This document shows, in pieces, positions 16,471-26,166 of a DNA stretch of 64,000 nucleotides. The notes beneath the pieces are model-generated. The model searched no databases. It saw only the letters and a program-made list of their open reading frames with translations, and was not told the DNA's origin. Source of the stretch: Salmonirosea aquatica (GTDB taxonomy: Bacteria; Bacteroidota; Bacteroidia; Cytophagales; Spirosomataceae). Position numbers and translations under genes: made by a program. The stretch's first letter is position 1; every line of letters begins with the position of its first letter. The stretch spans positions 3,082,501 through 3,146,500 of the forward strand of contig NZ_WHLY01000002.1 of NCBI RefSeq assembly GCF_009296315.1, in the 5' to 3' direction.

Positions 16471-17394
16471 ATGTTTATGGATAACCTACATCGGTTCGAG
16501 ACAATCAACGACTATAATACCTTCAACAACAACGAAACGCTGCATCCGCTGGTGAGTGTCGTGGATCTGTCGAAGGCCAGCCCGAGGCAAGCTTCCAATA
16601 TGTACTTTGGCTTTTATACGGTATTTCTAAAGGAGGTGAAATGCGGGGACCTGAGGTACGGGCGGCATACCTACGACTACCAGGAGGGTACCTTGGTATT
16701 CATTGGACCGGGGCAGGTAGTTAGCGTTGACAGCAACGGTAAGACGTATCAACCCAAAGGCTTCGCGCTGGTTTTTCATCCCGATCTGCTGTACGGCACC
16801 GCCTTGGGTGGCCACATGCAAGACTATACATTCTTCGGTTATCAGTCCAATGAAGCTCTTCACTTGTCGGAGCGGGAAAAGCGATTGGTATTGGAGTGCT
16901 TTTCGAAAATCGAATACGAATTGGAGCAGGGCGTCGACAAGCACAGCAAAAGATTGATCGTATCCAACATCGAATTGTTTCTGAACTACTGCATCCGTTT
17001 TTACGACCGCCAGTTCATCACCCGCGACAACGTACATCAGGGTACCTTGGAAAGCTTTGAAGATTTATTGAACGGGTATTTTCGGACCGATAAACCACAA
17101 ACCATTGGTTTGCCTTCCGTGGCCTGGTGCGCTGATCAGTTAAATCTATCGGCCAATTACTTTGGCGATCTGGTAAAAAAAGAAACGGGCCGTTCCGCCC
17201 AGGAATATATCCAGTCCAGACTGATGGAGATTGCCAAGGAAAGGATCTTTGACCGGAGCAAAACCATTAATGAAGTAGCCTTTGAACTGGGCTTTAAGTA
17301 CCCTCAGCATTTCAGCCGCTTTTTTAAGGAAAGAGCCGGGCAATCGCCCAACGAATACAGGCGAACCGTCGCTTCGGAGTTCCATGATAATTGA
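16471..17394 (+). CDS. AraC-family transcriptional regulator
   Basis: About 307 residues (start at ATG 16471 or 16477). The N-terminal cupin-like sensing domain includes Y-D-Y-Q-E-G-T-L-V-F-I-G-P-G-Q and V-F-H-P-D-L-L. The C-terminal double helix-turn-helix is clear: Q-L-N-L-S-A-N-Y-F-G-D-L-V-K-K-E and I-N-E-V-A-F-E-L-G-F-K-Y-P-Q-H-F-S-R-F-F-K. This cupin type is found beside short-chain dehydrogenase and aldo-keto reductase genes in Bacteroidota. It is divergent from the aldo-keto reductase and 128 bp ahead of the molybdenum hydroxylase operon; either could be its target. Confidence 0.92.
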   Translation: MFMDNLHRFETINDYNTFNNNETLHPLVSVVDLSKASPRQASNMYFGFYTVFLKEVKCGDLRYGRHTYDYQEGTLVFIGPGQVVSVDSNGKTYQPKGFALVFHPDLLYGTALGGHMQDYTFFGYQSNEALHLSEREKRLVLECFSKIEYELEQGVDKHSKRLIVSNIELFLNYCIRFYDRQFITRDNVHQGTLESFEDLLNGYFRTDKPQTIGLPSVAWCADQLNLSANYFGDLVKKETGRSAQEYIQSRLMEIAKERIFDRSKTINEVAFELGFKYPQHFSRFFKERAGQSPNEYRRTVASEFHDN

Positions 17395-17522
17395 TCCATC
17401 CCATTTGCGCAGGTACCTGCCGAAGGATGTCAATTGTTTGAATTCCGTAGGCTTTGGTTTGATAGGCATTAACTACCCTTTTCCATTTTTTTTGTATTTT
17501 ACACAATTCAAAAACCAAAGAT

Positions 17523-17978
17523 ATGGCTCAATATAATCTGAAAATCAACGGAAAAACCCGCTCCGTCGAAGCAGACCCGGCCACCCCGCTGCTGTGGGTC
17601 CTGCGCGATCACCTCGACCTGCCCGGCACCAAGTACGGATGCGGTATTGCCCAGTGTGGCGCCTGCACGGTACACCTGAACAGCACGGCGGTACGGTCCT
17701 GCCAGCTGCCCGTTTCGGCGGTGGGCGATGAGGCCGTCACTACCATTGAAGGCTTATCTGAAAAGGGCGACCATCCGGTGCAGCAGGCTTGGCTCGAACA
17801 CGACGTGGCCCAATGCGGCTACTGCCAGAGCGGCCAGATCATGAGCGCGGCAGCACTACTGAAGGGCAACCCTACTCCCAGCGATGAGGACATCGACTCG
17901 GCCATGAGTGGCAACATCTGCCGCTGTGGTACCTATTTGCGCATCCGGGAGGCGATCAAAACCGCCGCCAAATCATAG
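17523..17978 (+). CDS. (2Fe-2S) subunit of a molybdenum hydroxylase (IorA-like)
   Basis: A 151-residue electron-transfer subunit with two [2Fe-2S] clusters: C40, C45, C48, C60 form the plant-ferredoxin-type site and C98, C101, C133, C135 the helical site. This is the small-subunit layout of isoquinoline 1-oxidoreductase and the xanthine dehydrogenase family. It precedes the large Mo subunit by 44 bp in the same operon. There is no FAD subunit, so electrons likely leave to a membrane or cytochrome acceptor, as in IorAB and aldehyde dehydrogenases. The substrate is not deducible. Confidence 0.93.
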   Translation: MAQYNLKINGKTRSVEADPATPLLWVLRDHLDLPGTKYGCGIAQCGACTVHLNSTAVRSCQLPVSAVGDEAVTTIEGLSEKGDHPVQQAWLEHDVAQCGYCQSGQIMSAAALLKGNPTPSDEDIDSAMSGNICRCGTYLRIREAIKTAAKS

Positions 17979-18022
17979 CCATCCCGGCGGTCATTCCTTA
18001 ACCTTAATCGAACTATCGACTC

Positions 18023-20269
18023 ATGGAAAATACAAAAACAACTTATAATAGGCGGTCCTTTCTGAAGTCGTCGGCGCTGGCCGGTGGCGGGCTGATGCTC
18101 AGCTTTAGCTGGCTGTCAAGTGCGAAGGCCGCCGAAAAAATGGTGGAGCTGAACCTACCCGAGCAGTGGTCAGAACTCACGGGCTACATCAAAATCACAC
18201 CCGATAACGTCATCAAAATCATGTGCCCAAACCCTGAGTTCGGGCAGAACGTCATGACTTCCCTCCCGATGATCATCGCCGAGGAACTGGACGTGGACTG
18301 GAAAGATGTGGTGGTGGAAATGGGGCCGCACGACAACACGAAATTAGGACCCCAATTTACGGGGGGGAGCAATTCGGTCAGGATGTATTGGAAGCCACTT
18401 CGGGAAGCAGGGGCTGCCGCCCGACAAATGCTGTGCGAAGCCGCCGCCCAAACCTGGGGGGTACCTGTCGGTGAAGTTACGGCCGAAGCCGGTGTATTGC
18501 ATCATTCCAGCAGCAAGTCAGCGAAATATGGCGAAATGGCAGGCAAGGCAGCTACCCTGGCGGTACCCAAAGAAATCATCCTAAAATCCCCCAAAGGCTT
18601 TTCGATCGTACGGAAATCGAAGAAAAACGTTGAAGGCCAAAAAATAGTCACCGGTAAGCCCCTCTTTGGGTTGGATTACCGGGCTGACGGCATGCTGATC
18701 GCCATGATTCAGCATCCGCCGGCCTTCGGGATGAAGCTCAAATCGTTCGATGCTTCGCAAACGCTCAAAATGCCGGGCATCAAGGATGTTTTCCGAATGA
18801 AATTGTATGAAGAAGGTTTCGAGCAGGGCGGTTTCGATACCCGCACGTTCAACGATTTGTTGGTCGTAGTGGGCGCTACCACCTGGGAAGTAATGAGTGC
18901 CCGCAAAAAGCTGGTGGCTCAGTGGGAGCCTGCCGGCGATACCAAGGATTTTATGATGGGGCGGGGCGGTAAAAGGGAGGTTATTGTGCCGGGCGGAATT
19001 GAAAGCACCAGCGCCCAGCTTAAAAAAATGCAGGAGTATGCCCAGAAACCAGCGCAACAGTTAAGAAAAGACGGCGATCCCGAAACGGCCTTCAAAAATG
19101 CGGCTCAGGTGATCGAACGTACCTACAACGCGCCGTTTTTGGCCCATAACTGCATGGAGCCGATGAATTTCTTCGCCGATGTGACGGATGAAAAAGCGGT
19201 GCTGGCCGGGCCATTGCAGGCACCGGGTTGGGTAGAACCTACACTGTCAAAATTGCTGAACCTGCCAGCCGATAAGATTGAAATTCAAATGACCCGGATG
19301 GGGGGAGGTTTTGGTCGGAGAGCCTACGGCCAATATATTTACGAAGCGGCGTTGATTTCCAAACAGGTCAAAGCGCCGGTCAAACTGATCTACTCGCGGG
19401 AAGATGACATGACTTATGGGATCTACCGCCCCATGTACACGGCCACGTACCGGGCCGCTTTGGATGCCGATAAAAACCTAATTGCTTTCCATGTGAAAGG
19501 GGGCGGGATACCGGAGCATCCCATACACGCCAATCGGTTCCCCGCCGGGGCGGTGGACAACTACCTGGCCGAAGGATGGGAGATTCCGTCCAATATAACC
19601 ATCGGGGCCTTCCGGGCACCACGCTCCAACTTCAACGCCGCCGCCGAGCAGTCGTTTCTGGACGAACTGGCCGAGGCCATGGGCAAAGACCCGATCGAAT
19701 TCAGGCTCGAACTCTTGAAACGGGCCAAGGAAAATCCGGTTGGTAAAAACAATGAATACGATCCCGACCGCTACGCCGGTGTACTGACATTGGTGCGGGA
19801 CAAGTCGAATTGGAACAAGGAAGGAAATGAAAAGTACAACCGTGGGGTTGCCGCGTATTTCTGCCATAACTCCTACGCGGCCCATGTGGTCGATATGGTG
19901 ACGCGGGACGGGCAGCCCTATGTAGAGCGTGTGTTCAGTGCCATGGACTGCGGCATCGTGGTAAACCCAGATTCCGCCAAAAATATGGTGCAGGGCGCGG
20001 TGGTCGACGGAATCGGCAACGCATTGTATGGCGCTCTGACCCATAAGAACGGCTCGGCCGAGCAAACAAACTTCAATAACTACCGCATCATCCGTCACAA
20101 TGAAGCCCCTCAGAAGATCGAGGTGCACTTTGTGGAAAATGACATCGACCCAACCGGGCTGGGCGAGCCGCCCTTTCCTCCCGTGTTTGGCGCAGTCGCG
20201 AATGCACTTTACAAAAACACCGGCAAGCGGCACTATAACCAGCCGTTCTCTACTTCGATCGTGGGGTAG
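18023..20269 (+). CDS. Molybdopterin-binding large subunit (IorB/xanthine dehydrogenase family)
   Basis: A 748-residue catalytic subunit with a Tat export signal (N-R-R-S-F-L-K then a hydrophobic stretch), so the complex is probably moved folded to the periplasm with its small subunit. Family motifs: M-T-R-M-G-G-G-F-G-R-R, G-A-F-R-A-P-R-S-N, and the C-terminal G-L-G-E-P-P-F-P-P-V with the conserved catalytic Glu. The arrangement matches the IorB-type, with an N-terminal Mo-binding domain following the Tat signal. Maturation would need molybdenum cofactor genes that are not in this window. A hairpin terminator follows. Confidence 0.93.
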   Translation: MENTKTTYNRRSFLKSSALAGGGLMLSFSWLSSAKAAEKMVELNLPEQWSELTGYIKITPDNVIKIMCPNPEFGQNVMTSLPMIIAEELDVDWKDVVVEMGPHDNTKLGPQFTGGSNSVRMYWKPLREAGAAARQMLCEAAAQTWGVPVGEVTAEAGVLHHSSSKSAKYGEMAGKAATLAVPKEIILKSPKGFSIVRKSKKNVEGQKIVTGKPLFGLDYRADGMLIAMIQHPPAFGMKLKSFDASQTLKMPGIKDVFRMKLYEEGFEQGGFDTRTFNDLLVVVGATTWEVMSARKKLVAQWEPAGDTKDFMMGRGGKREVIVPGGIESTSAQLKKMQEYAQKPAQQLRKDGDPETAFKNAAQVIERTYNAPFLAHNCMEPMNFFADVTDEKAVLAGPLQAPGWVEPTLSKLLNLPADKIEIQMTRMGGGFGRRAYGQYIYEAALISKQVKAPVKLIYSREDDMTYGIYRPMYTATYRAALDADKNLIAFHVKGGGIPEHPIHANRFPAGAVDNYLAEGWEIPSNITIGAFRAPRSNFNAAAEQSFLDELAEAMGKDPIEFRLELLKRAKENPVGKNNEYDPDRYAGVLTLVRDKSNWNKEGNEKYNRGVAAYFCHNSYAAHVVDMVTRDGQPYVERVFSAMDCGIVVNPDSAKNMVQGAVVDGIGNALYGALTHKNGSAEQTNFNNYRIIRHNEAPQKIEVHFVENDIDPTGLGEPPFPPVFGAVANALYKNTGKRHYNQPFSTSIVG

Positions 20270-20300
20270 GTCGTATCAAGCAAGGTAGGTGCACAACAAA

Positions 20301-20341
20301 GATGGGAGTTTCCAGCAATGGGGACTCCCATCCTTTCTTTG
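20301..20341 (+). terminator. Terminator of the molybdenum hydroxylase operon
   Basis: The arms GATGGGAGT (20301-20309) and ACTCCCATC (20324-20332) form a 9-bp stem, followed by C-T-T-T-C-T-T-T. Confidence 0.75.
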
Positions 20342-20462
20342 AAGATGTCTTTCAAAAACCTGAAAGGAGGATTGCGAAATGAAGTAGCCGCAATGATGTA
20401 CCTTTGGAATGTATTTTATTCATAGGTAAATGTTCCAGACCTCCTTTGGAGATGCTTGAACC

Positions 20463-20696
20463 ATGAAAAAATCACCACAGAAAGCGAAACTAAGTCTGGT
20501 CGTCTACATTCTCATGCTATTGCTGGGCGTGGGAAATCTGCTCTGGCTGTTGCTCAAGAATAATTTTTACGTTGCCAGTGAACAGGCTCCGACACCGTCG
20601 GGCGGGTACCTGACTTTGATCGCCACTATTTTATTCGTGGTTTCGAGTATGGCCGGGATTGTGATCGTCCTGTCGGATTTGCGGGACAAGTCGTAG
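20463..20696 (+). CDS. Small two-helix membrane protein
   Basis: A 77-residue protein with two hydrophobic segments (about residues 10-30 and 48-68), a short polar N-terminus with several Lys and a C-terminal L-R-D-K-S. I recognise no family. It lies alone between the molybdenum hydroxylase operon and yifB. Coding potential is good (start with clean frame, normal codon use), but the function is unknown. Confidence 0.55.
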   Translation: MKKSPQKAKLSLVVYILMLLLGVGNLLWLLLKNNFYVASEQAPTPSGGYLTLIATILFVVSSMAGIVIVLSDLRDKS

Positions 20697-20793
20697 CGTA
20701 TACCGGCAAGGTACCTAGTTTCAGGCTCTCGTCGCTGCCTGAGACCCCGTAACGCCCGTTTGTAAACTTTCGCGGGATTGCCATAAATTGTTC

Positions 20794-20801
20794 TATTTTT
20801 G
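20794..20801 (+). promoter_or_regulatory. -7 promoter element upstream of yifB
   Basis: TATTTTTG matches TAnnTTTG and lies 33 nt before the preferred ATG at 20835. No convincing -33 is seen. Confidence 0.45.
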
Positions 20802-20834
20802 CAGGTACCCCTAATCAATTTTCTTCTACACCTT

Positions 20835-22376
20835 ATGCTTTCCAAAACCTTCGGCGGTGCGGTTTATGGCGTCAATGCTTCGATGATTACCATCGAAGTC
20901 ACGGTCAGTCAGGGACTACGTTTCTTCATGGTAGGTCTGGCCGATAGTGCCGTCAAGGAAAGCGAGCAGCGTGTGGAAGCTTCCCTTAAATTCTCCGGCT
21001 ATCGGATGCCCCGCCAGAAGGTGGTGGTCAATTTGGCCCCTGCCGACGTGCGGAAGGAAGGCTCGGCCTACGACCTACCCATTGCACTGTGCGTACTGGA
21101 ATCCTCGGAACAGATCAAATGCGAACGGAATCTGGAAGACTATGTGATCATGGGTGAATTGTCGCTCGATGGTAATCTGCGGCCCATCAAAGGAGTACTC
21201 CCCATTGCCATCGAGGCTCGCAGACAGGGCAAGAAGGGTTTTATCCTACCGACCGAAAACGCTCCTGAGGCCGCTATCGTTAACAAACTGGATGTGATCG
21301 GTGTCCAGACGATGCAGGAGGCCGTGGAGTTTTTCGAGGGCAAGCGCGACATTGAACCGCTGGTGGTAGATACCCGCGATATTTTTATGAATACCGTCAA
21401 CGACTACGAGGCCGATTTCTCGCACGTGCAAGGACAGGAAAACATCAAGCGGGCATTGGAAATTACGGCCGCCGGGGGACATAATGCCATTATGATCGGT
21501 CCGCCCGGCGCGGGTAAAACCATGCTGGCCAAGCGGCTTCCGTCCATTCTGCCGCCGCTGTCGCTGCAAGAGGCGCTGGAAACGACAAAAATCCATTCGG
21601 TAGCCGGAAAACTGGGCGCACGCTCTACCCTGATTTCCCGCCGCCCTTTCCGTGCCCCGCACCACTCCATCAGCGACGCGGCGCTCGTCGGGGGCGGCAG
21701 TTTTCCGCAGCCGGGCGAAATCTCCCTGGCGCACAACGGGGTACTTTTTCTGGACGAGCTGCCCGAGTTCAAGCGCACCGTGCTGGAAGTGATGCGGCAG
21801 CCGCTGGAAGAGCGTAAGGTCAGTATTTCGCGAGCCAAGATGGCCGTAGAATTCCCGTCTAATTTCATGCTGATCGCCAGTATGAATCCCTGTCCGTGTG
21901 GCTACTACAATCATCCCGAAAAAGAGTGCGTCTGCGGACCGGGCGTGGTACAGAAATACCTCAACAAAATCAGCGGCCCGCTGCTCGACCGCATCGACCT
22001 GCACGTGGAAGTGACGCCCGTTTCGTTCGATCAGATTTCTTCCAATCGCAAATCCGAGAGCAGCGACGCCATCCGGGAGCGCGTCATCAAAGCCCGCGAA
22101 CGACAGACGGAACGGTTCAAGGACCGCAATGAAATCTATTCCAATGCCATGATGCCTCCCGAAATGGTCAAGGAAATTTGTGAGATTGGCGATGCGGGTC
22201 GTGCCTTGCTGCGTACGGCGATGGATCGACTGGGCTTGTCGGCCCGTGCCTACGACCGCATCCTGAAAGTATCCCGCACCATTGCCGACCTGGCCGACAG
22301 CGACGACATCAGAATCGAGCACCTGGCCGAGGCGATCCAGTACCGCAGCCTCGACCGCGAAAACTGGGCCGGCTGA
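20835..22376 (+). CDS. YifB/ComM-family Mg-chelatase-like AAA+ ATPase
   Basis: About 513 residues from ATG 20835 (M-L-S-K-T-F-G-G-A-V-Y-G); 12 further upstream codons are open but lie over the promoter element. Domains: an N-terminal Lon-protease-like S5 fold domain (V-V-N-L-A-P-A-D-V-R-K-E-G), a AAA+ core with Walker A G-P-P-G-A-G-K-T, Walker B L-F-L-D-E-L, and a C-terminal Mg_chelatase_C helical domain. A cysteine cluster C-P-C-G-Y-Y with C-V-C-G binds zinc in this family. The homologue ComM is a branch-migration helicase in natural transformation. The stop overlaps the next start (TGATG). Confidence 0.95.
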   Translation: MLSKTFGGAVYGVNASMITIEVTVSQGLRFFMVGLADSAVKESEQRVEASLKFSGYRMPRQKVVVNLAPADVRKEGSAYDLPIALCVLESSEQIKCERNLEDYVIMGELSLDGNLRPIKGVLPIAIEARRQGKKGFILPTENAPEAAIVNKLDVIGVQTMQEAVEFFEGKRDIEPLVVDTRDIFMNTVNDYEADFSHVQGQENIKRALEITAAGGHNAIMIGPPGAGKTMLAKRLPSILPPLSLQEALETTKIHSVAGKLGARSTLISRRPFRAPHHSISDAALVGGGSFPQPGEISLAHNGVLFLDELPEFKRTVLEVMRQPLEERKVSISRAKMAVEFPSNFMLIASMNPCPCGYYNHPEKECVCGPGVVQKYLNKISGPLLDRIDLHVEVTPVSFDQISSNRKSESSDAIRERVIKARERQTERFKDRNEIYSNAMMPPEMVKEICEIGDAGRALLRTAMDRLGLSARAYDRILKVSRTIADLADSDDIRIEHLAEAIQYRSLDRENWAG

Positions 22377-23422
22377 TGCAACTCCGTATTTTCCCCGAAA
22401 ACCTACTGGAATGGGTCGCGCTAAAACTAAACCTGGTACCCATTCCTCTACTGCATGCCCAGGTGTTCCCGGTAATTAGCCGGGCGGTGCTGGAAGCGGT
22501 GGATGCGGGTGTTTTTGAAGCCATTGCGGAAGGGTACGATACGGCCGAGTTGGTGGCGGAAAAATGCGGACTCAATGCACGACCTACCGGCCAGTTGTTG
22601 GGGGTACTTGCCTCCGTTAAGTACCTGCGCTATAGGCAAGGCAAATACACGCTCACCCGGCTTACCCACAAATGGATTTTACCCGGCAGCCCCAATACGG
22701 TGCGCGATCTGGCCATTTACAACAACCGCGTCGTGTGGCCGTGGTTGGAAAAGATGGGAGGGTACCTCAGGACTGGGAAAGGGTTACAGTACCACGACAC
22801 CTTTCAGTCCGAAGAGTGGGAACTCTACCAGCGGGCCATGTGGGGCGGCGCTGTGGCCGAAGCCCAGGAGTTTGCCCGTAAGGTACCCCTGCCCAGAAAT
22901 GCTACCCAGATGTTGGACATTGGCGGCTCGCATGGGCTGCATTCGGTGGAAACATGCCGAAGGTACCCCCACCTTTATTCTATGATTCTGGATTTGCCGG
23001 GGGCGGTGGAAAAAGCTGCTCCGCTGCTGGCCAAGCAAAACATGGGCGACCACGTGGTTCATCAGGTAGGTAACATCCTGAACGATTCATTGCCGGAGGG
23101 TACCTATGACCTGGTTCTGATGTCGAGTGTAGCGCACCATTTTACTGAAGAACAGAACAAGCTCGTGGCCCAAAAAGTAGCAAAAGCACTCCGGCCCGGC
23201 GGGGTATTCATCATCAACGAATTCATTCGCCCTGACCCGGCGGCAGCTCCCGAACTGGTAGGCAGCAGCACCGACCTATTCTTTGGCCTGACAAGTACCT
23301 CGGGCAACTGGTCGATGGCCGAGATCAACGCCTGGCAACGGGCGGTGGGGCTGACACCCCTACAGCCCATTGCCTACCGTGCCATTCCGGGGCGGTTTCA
23401 AGTGGGGGCGCGGAAGGAGTAA
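22376..23422 (+). CDS. SAM-dependent O-methyltransferase-like protein
   Basis: A 348-residue protein built like plant-type O-methyltransferases: an N-terminal winged-helix dimerisation domain (V-D-A-G-V-F-E-A-I-A and L-N-A-R-P-T-G-Q-L-L-G-V-L) followed by a Rossmann fold with motif I at M-L-D-I-G-G-S-H-G and the acidic L-D-L-P strand end. The late motif V-A-H-H-F-T-E-E-Q fits the position of the catalytic region, and K-A-L-R-P-G-G is the post-core signature. Its start shares one base with the yifB stop, so it is translated from the same message. The substrate is unknown. Confidence 0.85.
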   Translation: MQLRIFPENLLEWVALKLNLVPIPLLHAQVFPVISRAVLEAVDAGVFEAIAEGYDTAELVAEKCGLNARPTGQLLGVLASVKYLRYRQGKYTLTRLTHKWILPGSPNTVRDLAIYNNRVVWPWLEKMGGYLRTGKGLQYHDTFQSEEWELYQRAMWGGAVAEAQEFARKVPLPRNATQMLDIGGSHGLHSVETCRRYPHLYSMILDLPGAVEKAAPLLAKQNMGDHVVHQVGNILNDSLPEGTYDLVLMSSVAHHFTEEQNKLVAQKVAKALRPGGVFIINEFIRPDPAAAPELVGSSTDLFFGLTSTSGNWSMAEINAWQRAVGLTPLQPIAYRAIPGRFQVGARKE

Positions 23423-23459
23423 AGTAGTACTGCTCGTACCCCTTGATTCATTTCTGATA

Positions 23460-24266
23460 TTACAGCAGCAAACCTGGAGCATTCCGGATCTCGGAAGGTG
23501 TTTTTCCGGTAAATTTTTTAATCTCATTGATAAAATGAGCCTGATCGTAGTATTGATGCTGGTAGCTGATTTCTGACCAGCTTTTGTCTTCCTGAGACTT
23601 AATCTGTTCTAGCGCCCGCCGGTACCTGGATAGCCTCAGATACAGTTTGGGGCTCAATCCTACGTATTCGTGGAAAAAGCGATTGAGGGTTCTCTCGCAC
23701 ATACACAACTCCCGGGCCAAGTCACGCACCGATAATAAACCCCTGTAATTTTCTACGGCACCGAGAAGATTGGCGGCACGCCGGACTTCGGCTTTGGGCC
23801 GGATCAGTTCCGTAAAAAAATGGTTCAGGCTGCTGACTTTCACGGCCGTTTCGGCTTCCGATAGAAGTACGTCTTCCAGGCGGGCGATTTCCGACGGAAA
23901 GAACTGTCCCGCATCCACCGTATAGTTATTCAGCTCTTCACACGCCTCTCCGAAGGCCGCGCTCATGCCGAGGGGAGTGAATTCGATAGCCAGGATGTCC
24001 ACGCCGGTATCGGTATTGTACACGATAGGTTCTTTGTAGTACCCTCTGGCATTGAACAGGGGCTGATCCATCACGGCACCATCGGGCCTGATGCGCCAAT
24101 GCCTTTTGTGGGCAAGGTGAATGGCCATGCCTGTTGTGAGATCAGGCAGGCAGAGGCGCCCGGCGGGGAAAATCAGGCACCTTTCTTCATGGCTGACCTG
24201 ATGCCGGATGTACCTTTTGATAAAAGACTGTAAGTGCCGGGGAGGAGAAAAGATTTCATTCTTCAT
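23460..24266 (-). CDS. AraC-family regulator with DUF6597-like N-terminus
   Basis: About 268 residues from ATG 24266 (M-K-N-E-I-F-S-P-P). The N-terminal part resembles the DUF6597 sensor of AraC proteins (Y-I-R-H-Q-V and A-I-E-F-T-P-L-G-M-S-A). The C-terminal half has the AraC DNA-binding pair: L-C-M-C-E-R-T-L-N-R-F-F-H-E-Y and the Y-D-Q-A-H-F-I-N-E-I-K-K-F-T-G signature. It is divergent from the DUF1772-like gene 297 bp away, its likely target. The spacer between them (24267-24562) contains only short open fragments that I cannot assign. Confidence 0.88.
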   Translation of the reverse strand: MKNEIFSPPRHLQSFIKRYIRHQVSHEERCLIFPAGRLCLPDLTTGMAIHLAHKRHWRIRPDGAVMDQPLFNARGYYKEPIVYNTDTGVDILAIEFTPLGMSAAFGEACEELNNYTVDAGQFFPSEIARLEDVLLSEAETAVKVSSLNHFFTELIRPKAEVRRAANLLGAVENYRGLLSVRDLARELCMCERTLNRFFHEYVGLSPKLYLRLSRYRRALEQIKSQEDKSWSEISYQHQYYDQAHFINEIKKFTGKTPSEIRNAPGLLL

Positions 24267-24562
24267 AGAACAAATTGTCCGTTTTTTCCAATATATCACC
24301 ACGTCCAATCGCTTCCTTTATCCTTAAAAATACAAAATGAAAATTGATTTTCAACTTGTTATCCAGGAATTGTACACCATTACCCACACCACGGACGACA
24401 GGATAAGCTGCCAGTCTGCCAAAACCTGAACGGAGTTATATACACGTCGTTCCTGATCAATAAGTACCGGCAGGAGTTTGTGCCAGCGCAGAATTCTATG
24501 CGGCTCATACCAAGGGTACTGGCAAAAATTTCCGATAAAAGATCTAACACAATACATCCTTT

Positions 24563-25042
24563 ATGAACTACAAAACCCTGCTTTACAGCCTTACCTGCCT
24601 GTCTTTTGCTATTGTAATTGGCGCAGGAACCTACGAACATCTGGCCGTGGTACCTCAATGGAGTGCGGCTCCTCCGCTTTCCCTGACGATGTTCCAGGGA
24701 GAATACGGATTAGATGCCGGTGCCTTTTGGATGCTTATTCATCCCGTTACTCTTGTGCTATTCATCATCCTTCTGGTAGTTCATTGGAAAACGGATCGAA
24801 GAAGGGCAATTCTGATACCGTTTTCAGGGTACCTGGTTATCCTGCTGGCTACATCGCTTTATTTTGTCCCTGAGCTTATGGAGATCGTCGGCACTCCGCT
24901 GGCCGAAGCAGCAAATCCATCCCTTACCGCACGGGCTTCATTATGGGAAACGTTGAGCCTGGTAAGGCTGGTACTCATGAGCCTGTTAGCCCTGACCCTA
25001 TTTTCCGGCTTGACCCTACCTGACGCGAAGCAAAGCAGTTAG
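24563..25042 (+). CDS. DUF1772-like four-helix membrane protein
   Basis: A 159-residue protein with four hydrophobic segments (roughly 6-24, 55-75, 85-103, 130-150). The early G-A-G-T-Y-E-H and V-P-Q-W before the second helix fit the DUF1772/anthrone-oxygenase-like family. Function in bacteria is unknown. It is divergent from the AraC regulator at 23460-24266. Confidence 0.65.
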   Translation: MNYKTLLYSLTCLSFAIVIGAGTYEHLAVVPQWSAAPPLSLTMFQGEYGLDAGAFWMLIHPVTLVLFIILLVVHWKTDRRRAILIPFSGYLVILLATSLYFVPELMEIVGTPLAEAANPSLTARASLWETLSLVRLVLMSLLALTLFSGLTLPDAKQSS

Positions 25043-25196
25043 ATCTACCTGCTTTTTCTTAAAATATTCCGATCCCTTAATGCGCCGTTTGGCTGGCACC
25101 GCAGAAGTTTCGAATGCGCACTTGCTGGGCTTCCCTTCCTGGCCAACGCCGCCTTTGTCTATCCGGCCGGGCTGAACCTGCCTCAAAGGTACCCTA

Positions 25197-25982
25197 TCAT
25201 AACTCCTCTACGCTCATAGCGCCCAACTCCTGAAAGAGCGTCTGCCAGTAGGTAGCTACGTGGGGGTTGTTTTCTTTGGTGGAGGCGGTAGGTTCAAAGG
25301 GCGACACGACCGTGACTTCGGGGGTACCTAGGGCGTATTGCTCCATTTTTTTAGCGTCGGCTTTGGCCCAGGCTTCGGCTTGTGCATCGTCGACAGGGGG
25401 TAGGTGATGGAAATCACGACGGTCGGAGCCCTTTACACTCTCGATCATATCGCTGAAGTAGTATACCCGTACCTGCGCCCCATCCTGGGCCGCTTTAGCG
25501 ATGATAGGCAGGCTCGCCCAAATATCCGTGGCTTGGTTGGAGGTACCTGTGTTCTGCTGGTTGAGCTTGGAAAGTACCTGCCTGAGAAAAACCCCTTGTT
25601 CGCGTTGCAGAGCCATCTGAAAAGCCGTTTCGATTGCTTCACGATCGGTGGCATTGGCGTTTTCAAGCCCTTCTTTTTCAGAGTGTACGGTTAAGGAAAG
25701 CGCTCTGGCTTTGGATGTGTTCTCGTGAATAAAGTATACTTCCAGCTTGTCGCCTTTGTTCTTCATATTGTTTACCACAAGCTCGTTCAGCGCCTGGCGG
25801 TATTTGGCCTGGACGAAGTTCTGATTGACGTTGACGCTCTGGGTTTTGTCCAGAAAAATGAGCGTATGAACGGGTGCATCGGGTAAAGTGGTGGTTTGCT
25901 CGGTCGTAAAAAAATTACAGGCGGAAACCAGACACGCCAAAACAAGCAAAACAAAGAGTGGTGGAAAAGAGGGAAACTTCAT
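25197..25982 (-). CDS. vWA-like lipoprotein
   Basis: A 261-residue lipoprotein with lipobox L-V-S-A-C at about residue 22. The following domain resembles a von Willebrand A fold: L-I-F-L-D-K-T-Q-S-V-N has the D-x-T-x-S form of a metal-ion-dependent adhesion site, and V-Y-Y-F-S-D-M-I-E at about residues 170-180 looks like the second metal loop strand. It is a single-gene unit in the spacer between the DUF1772-like gene and fabI. Function unknown; a periplasmic protein-binding role is possible. Confidence 0.65.
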   Translation of the reverse strand: MKFPSFPPLFVLLVLACLVSACNFFTTEQTTTLPDAPVHTLIFLDKTQSVNVNQNFVQAKYRQALNELVVNNMKNKGDKLEVYFIHENTSKARALSLTVHSEKEGLENANATDREAIETAFQMALQREQGVFLRQVLSKLNQQNTGTSNQATDIWASLPIIAKAAQDGAQVRVYYFSDMIESVKGSDRRDFHHLPPVDDAQAEAWAKADAKKMEQYALGTPEVTVVSPFEPTASTKENNPHVATYWQTLFQELGAMSVEEL

Positions 25983-26106
25983 GCGTACAGCAGGTTAGCG
26001 TTGATGATGACAAAACTACGGGTCGGCTCGCGAATCTACAATGCCAAACGGACGAACGGACTGAATAGTATTTGATTTGCCGGGGTTCAGGCCATACAGA
26101 AAACGA

Positions 26107-26134
26107 AAAAGCCCCACCTTTTGGCGGGGCTTTT
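26107..26134 (-). terminator. Terminator of fabI
   Basis: Arms AAAAGCCCC (26107-26115) and GGGGCTTTT (26126-26134) with extra CC/GG pairing inside form a stable hairpin with T-runs on either strand, just downstream of fabI. Confidence 0.85.
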
Positions 26135-26166
26135 CAATAATTTAATCAAAAGATTAAGGGATCGGG

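Noticed and set aside
19478-20233. 251-codon open frame antisense to the molybdenum hydroxylase subunit
   Set aside because: Shadow of a well-supported gene; no recognisable domain.
21246-22322. 358-codon open frame antisense to yifB
   Set aside because: The plus-strand YifB protein has all AAA+ motifs; the antisense frame is rich in His/Arg/Gln as expected of a shadow.
24337-24429. Possible short peptide upstream of the DUF1772-like gene
   Set aside because: 30 codons, no motif, no conservation that I can judge.
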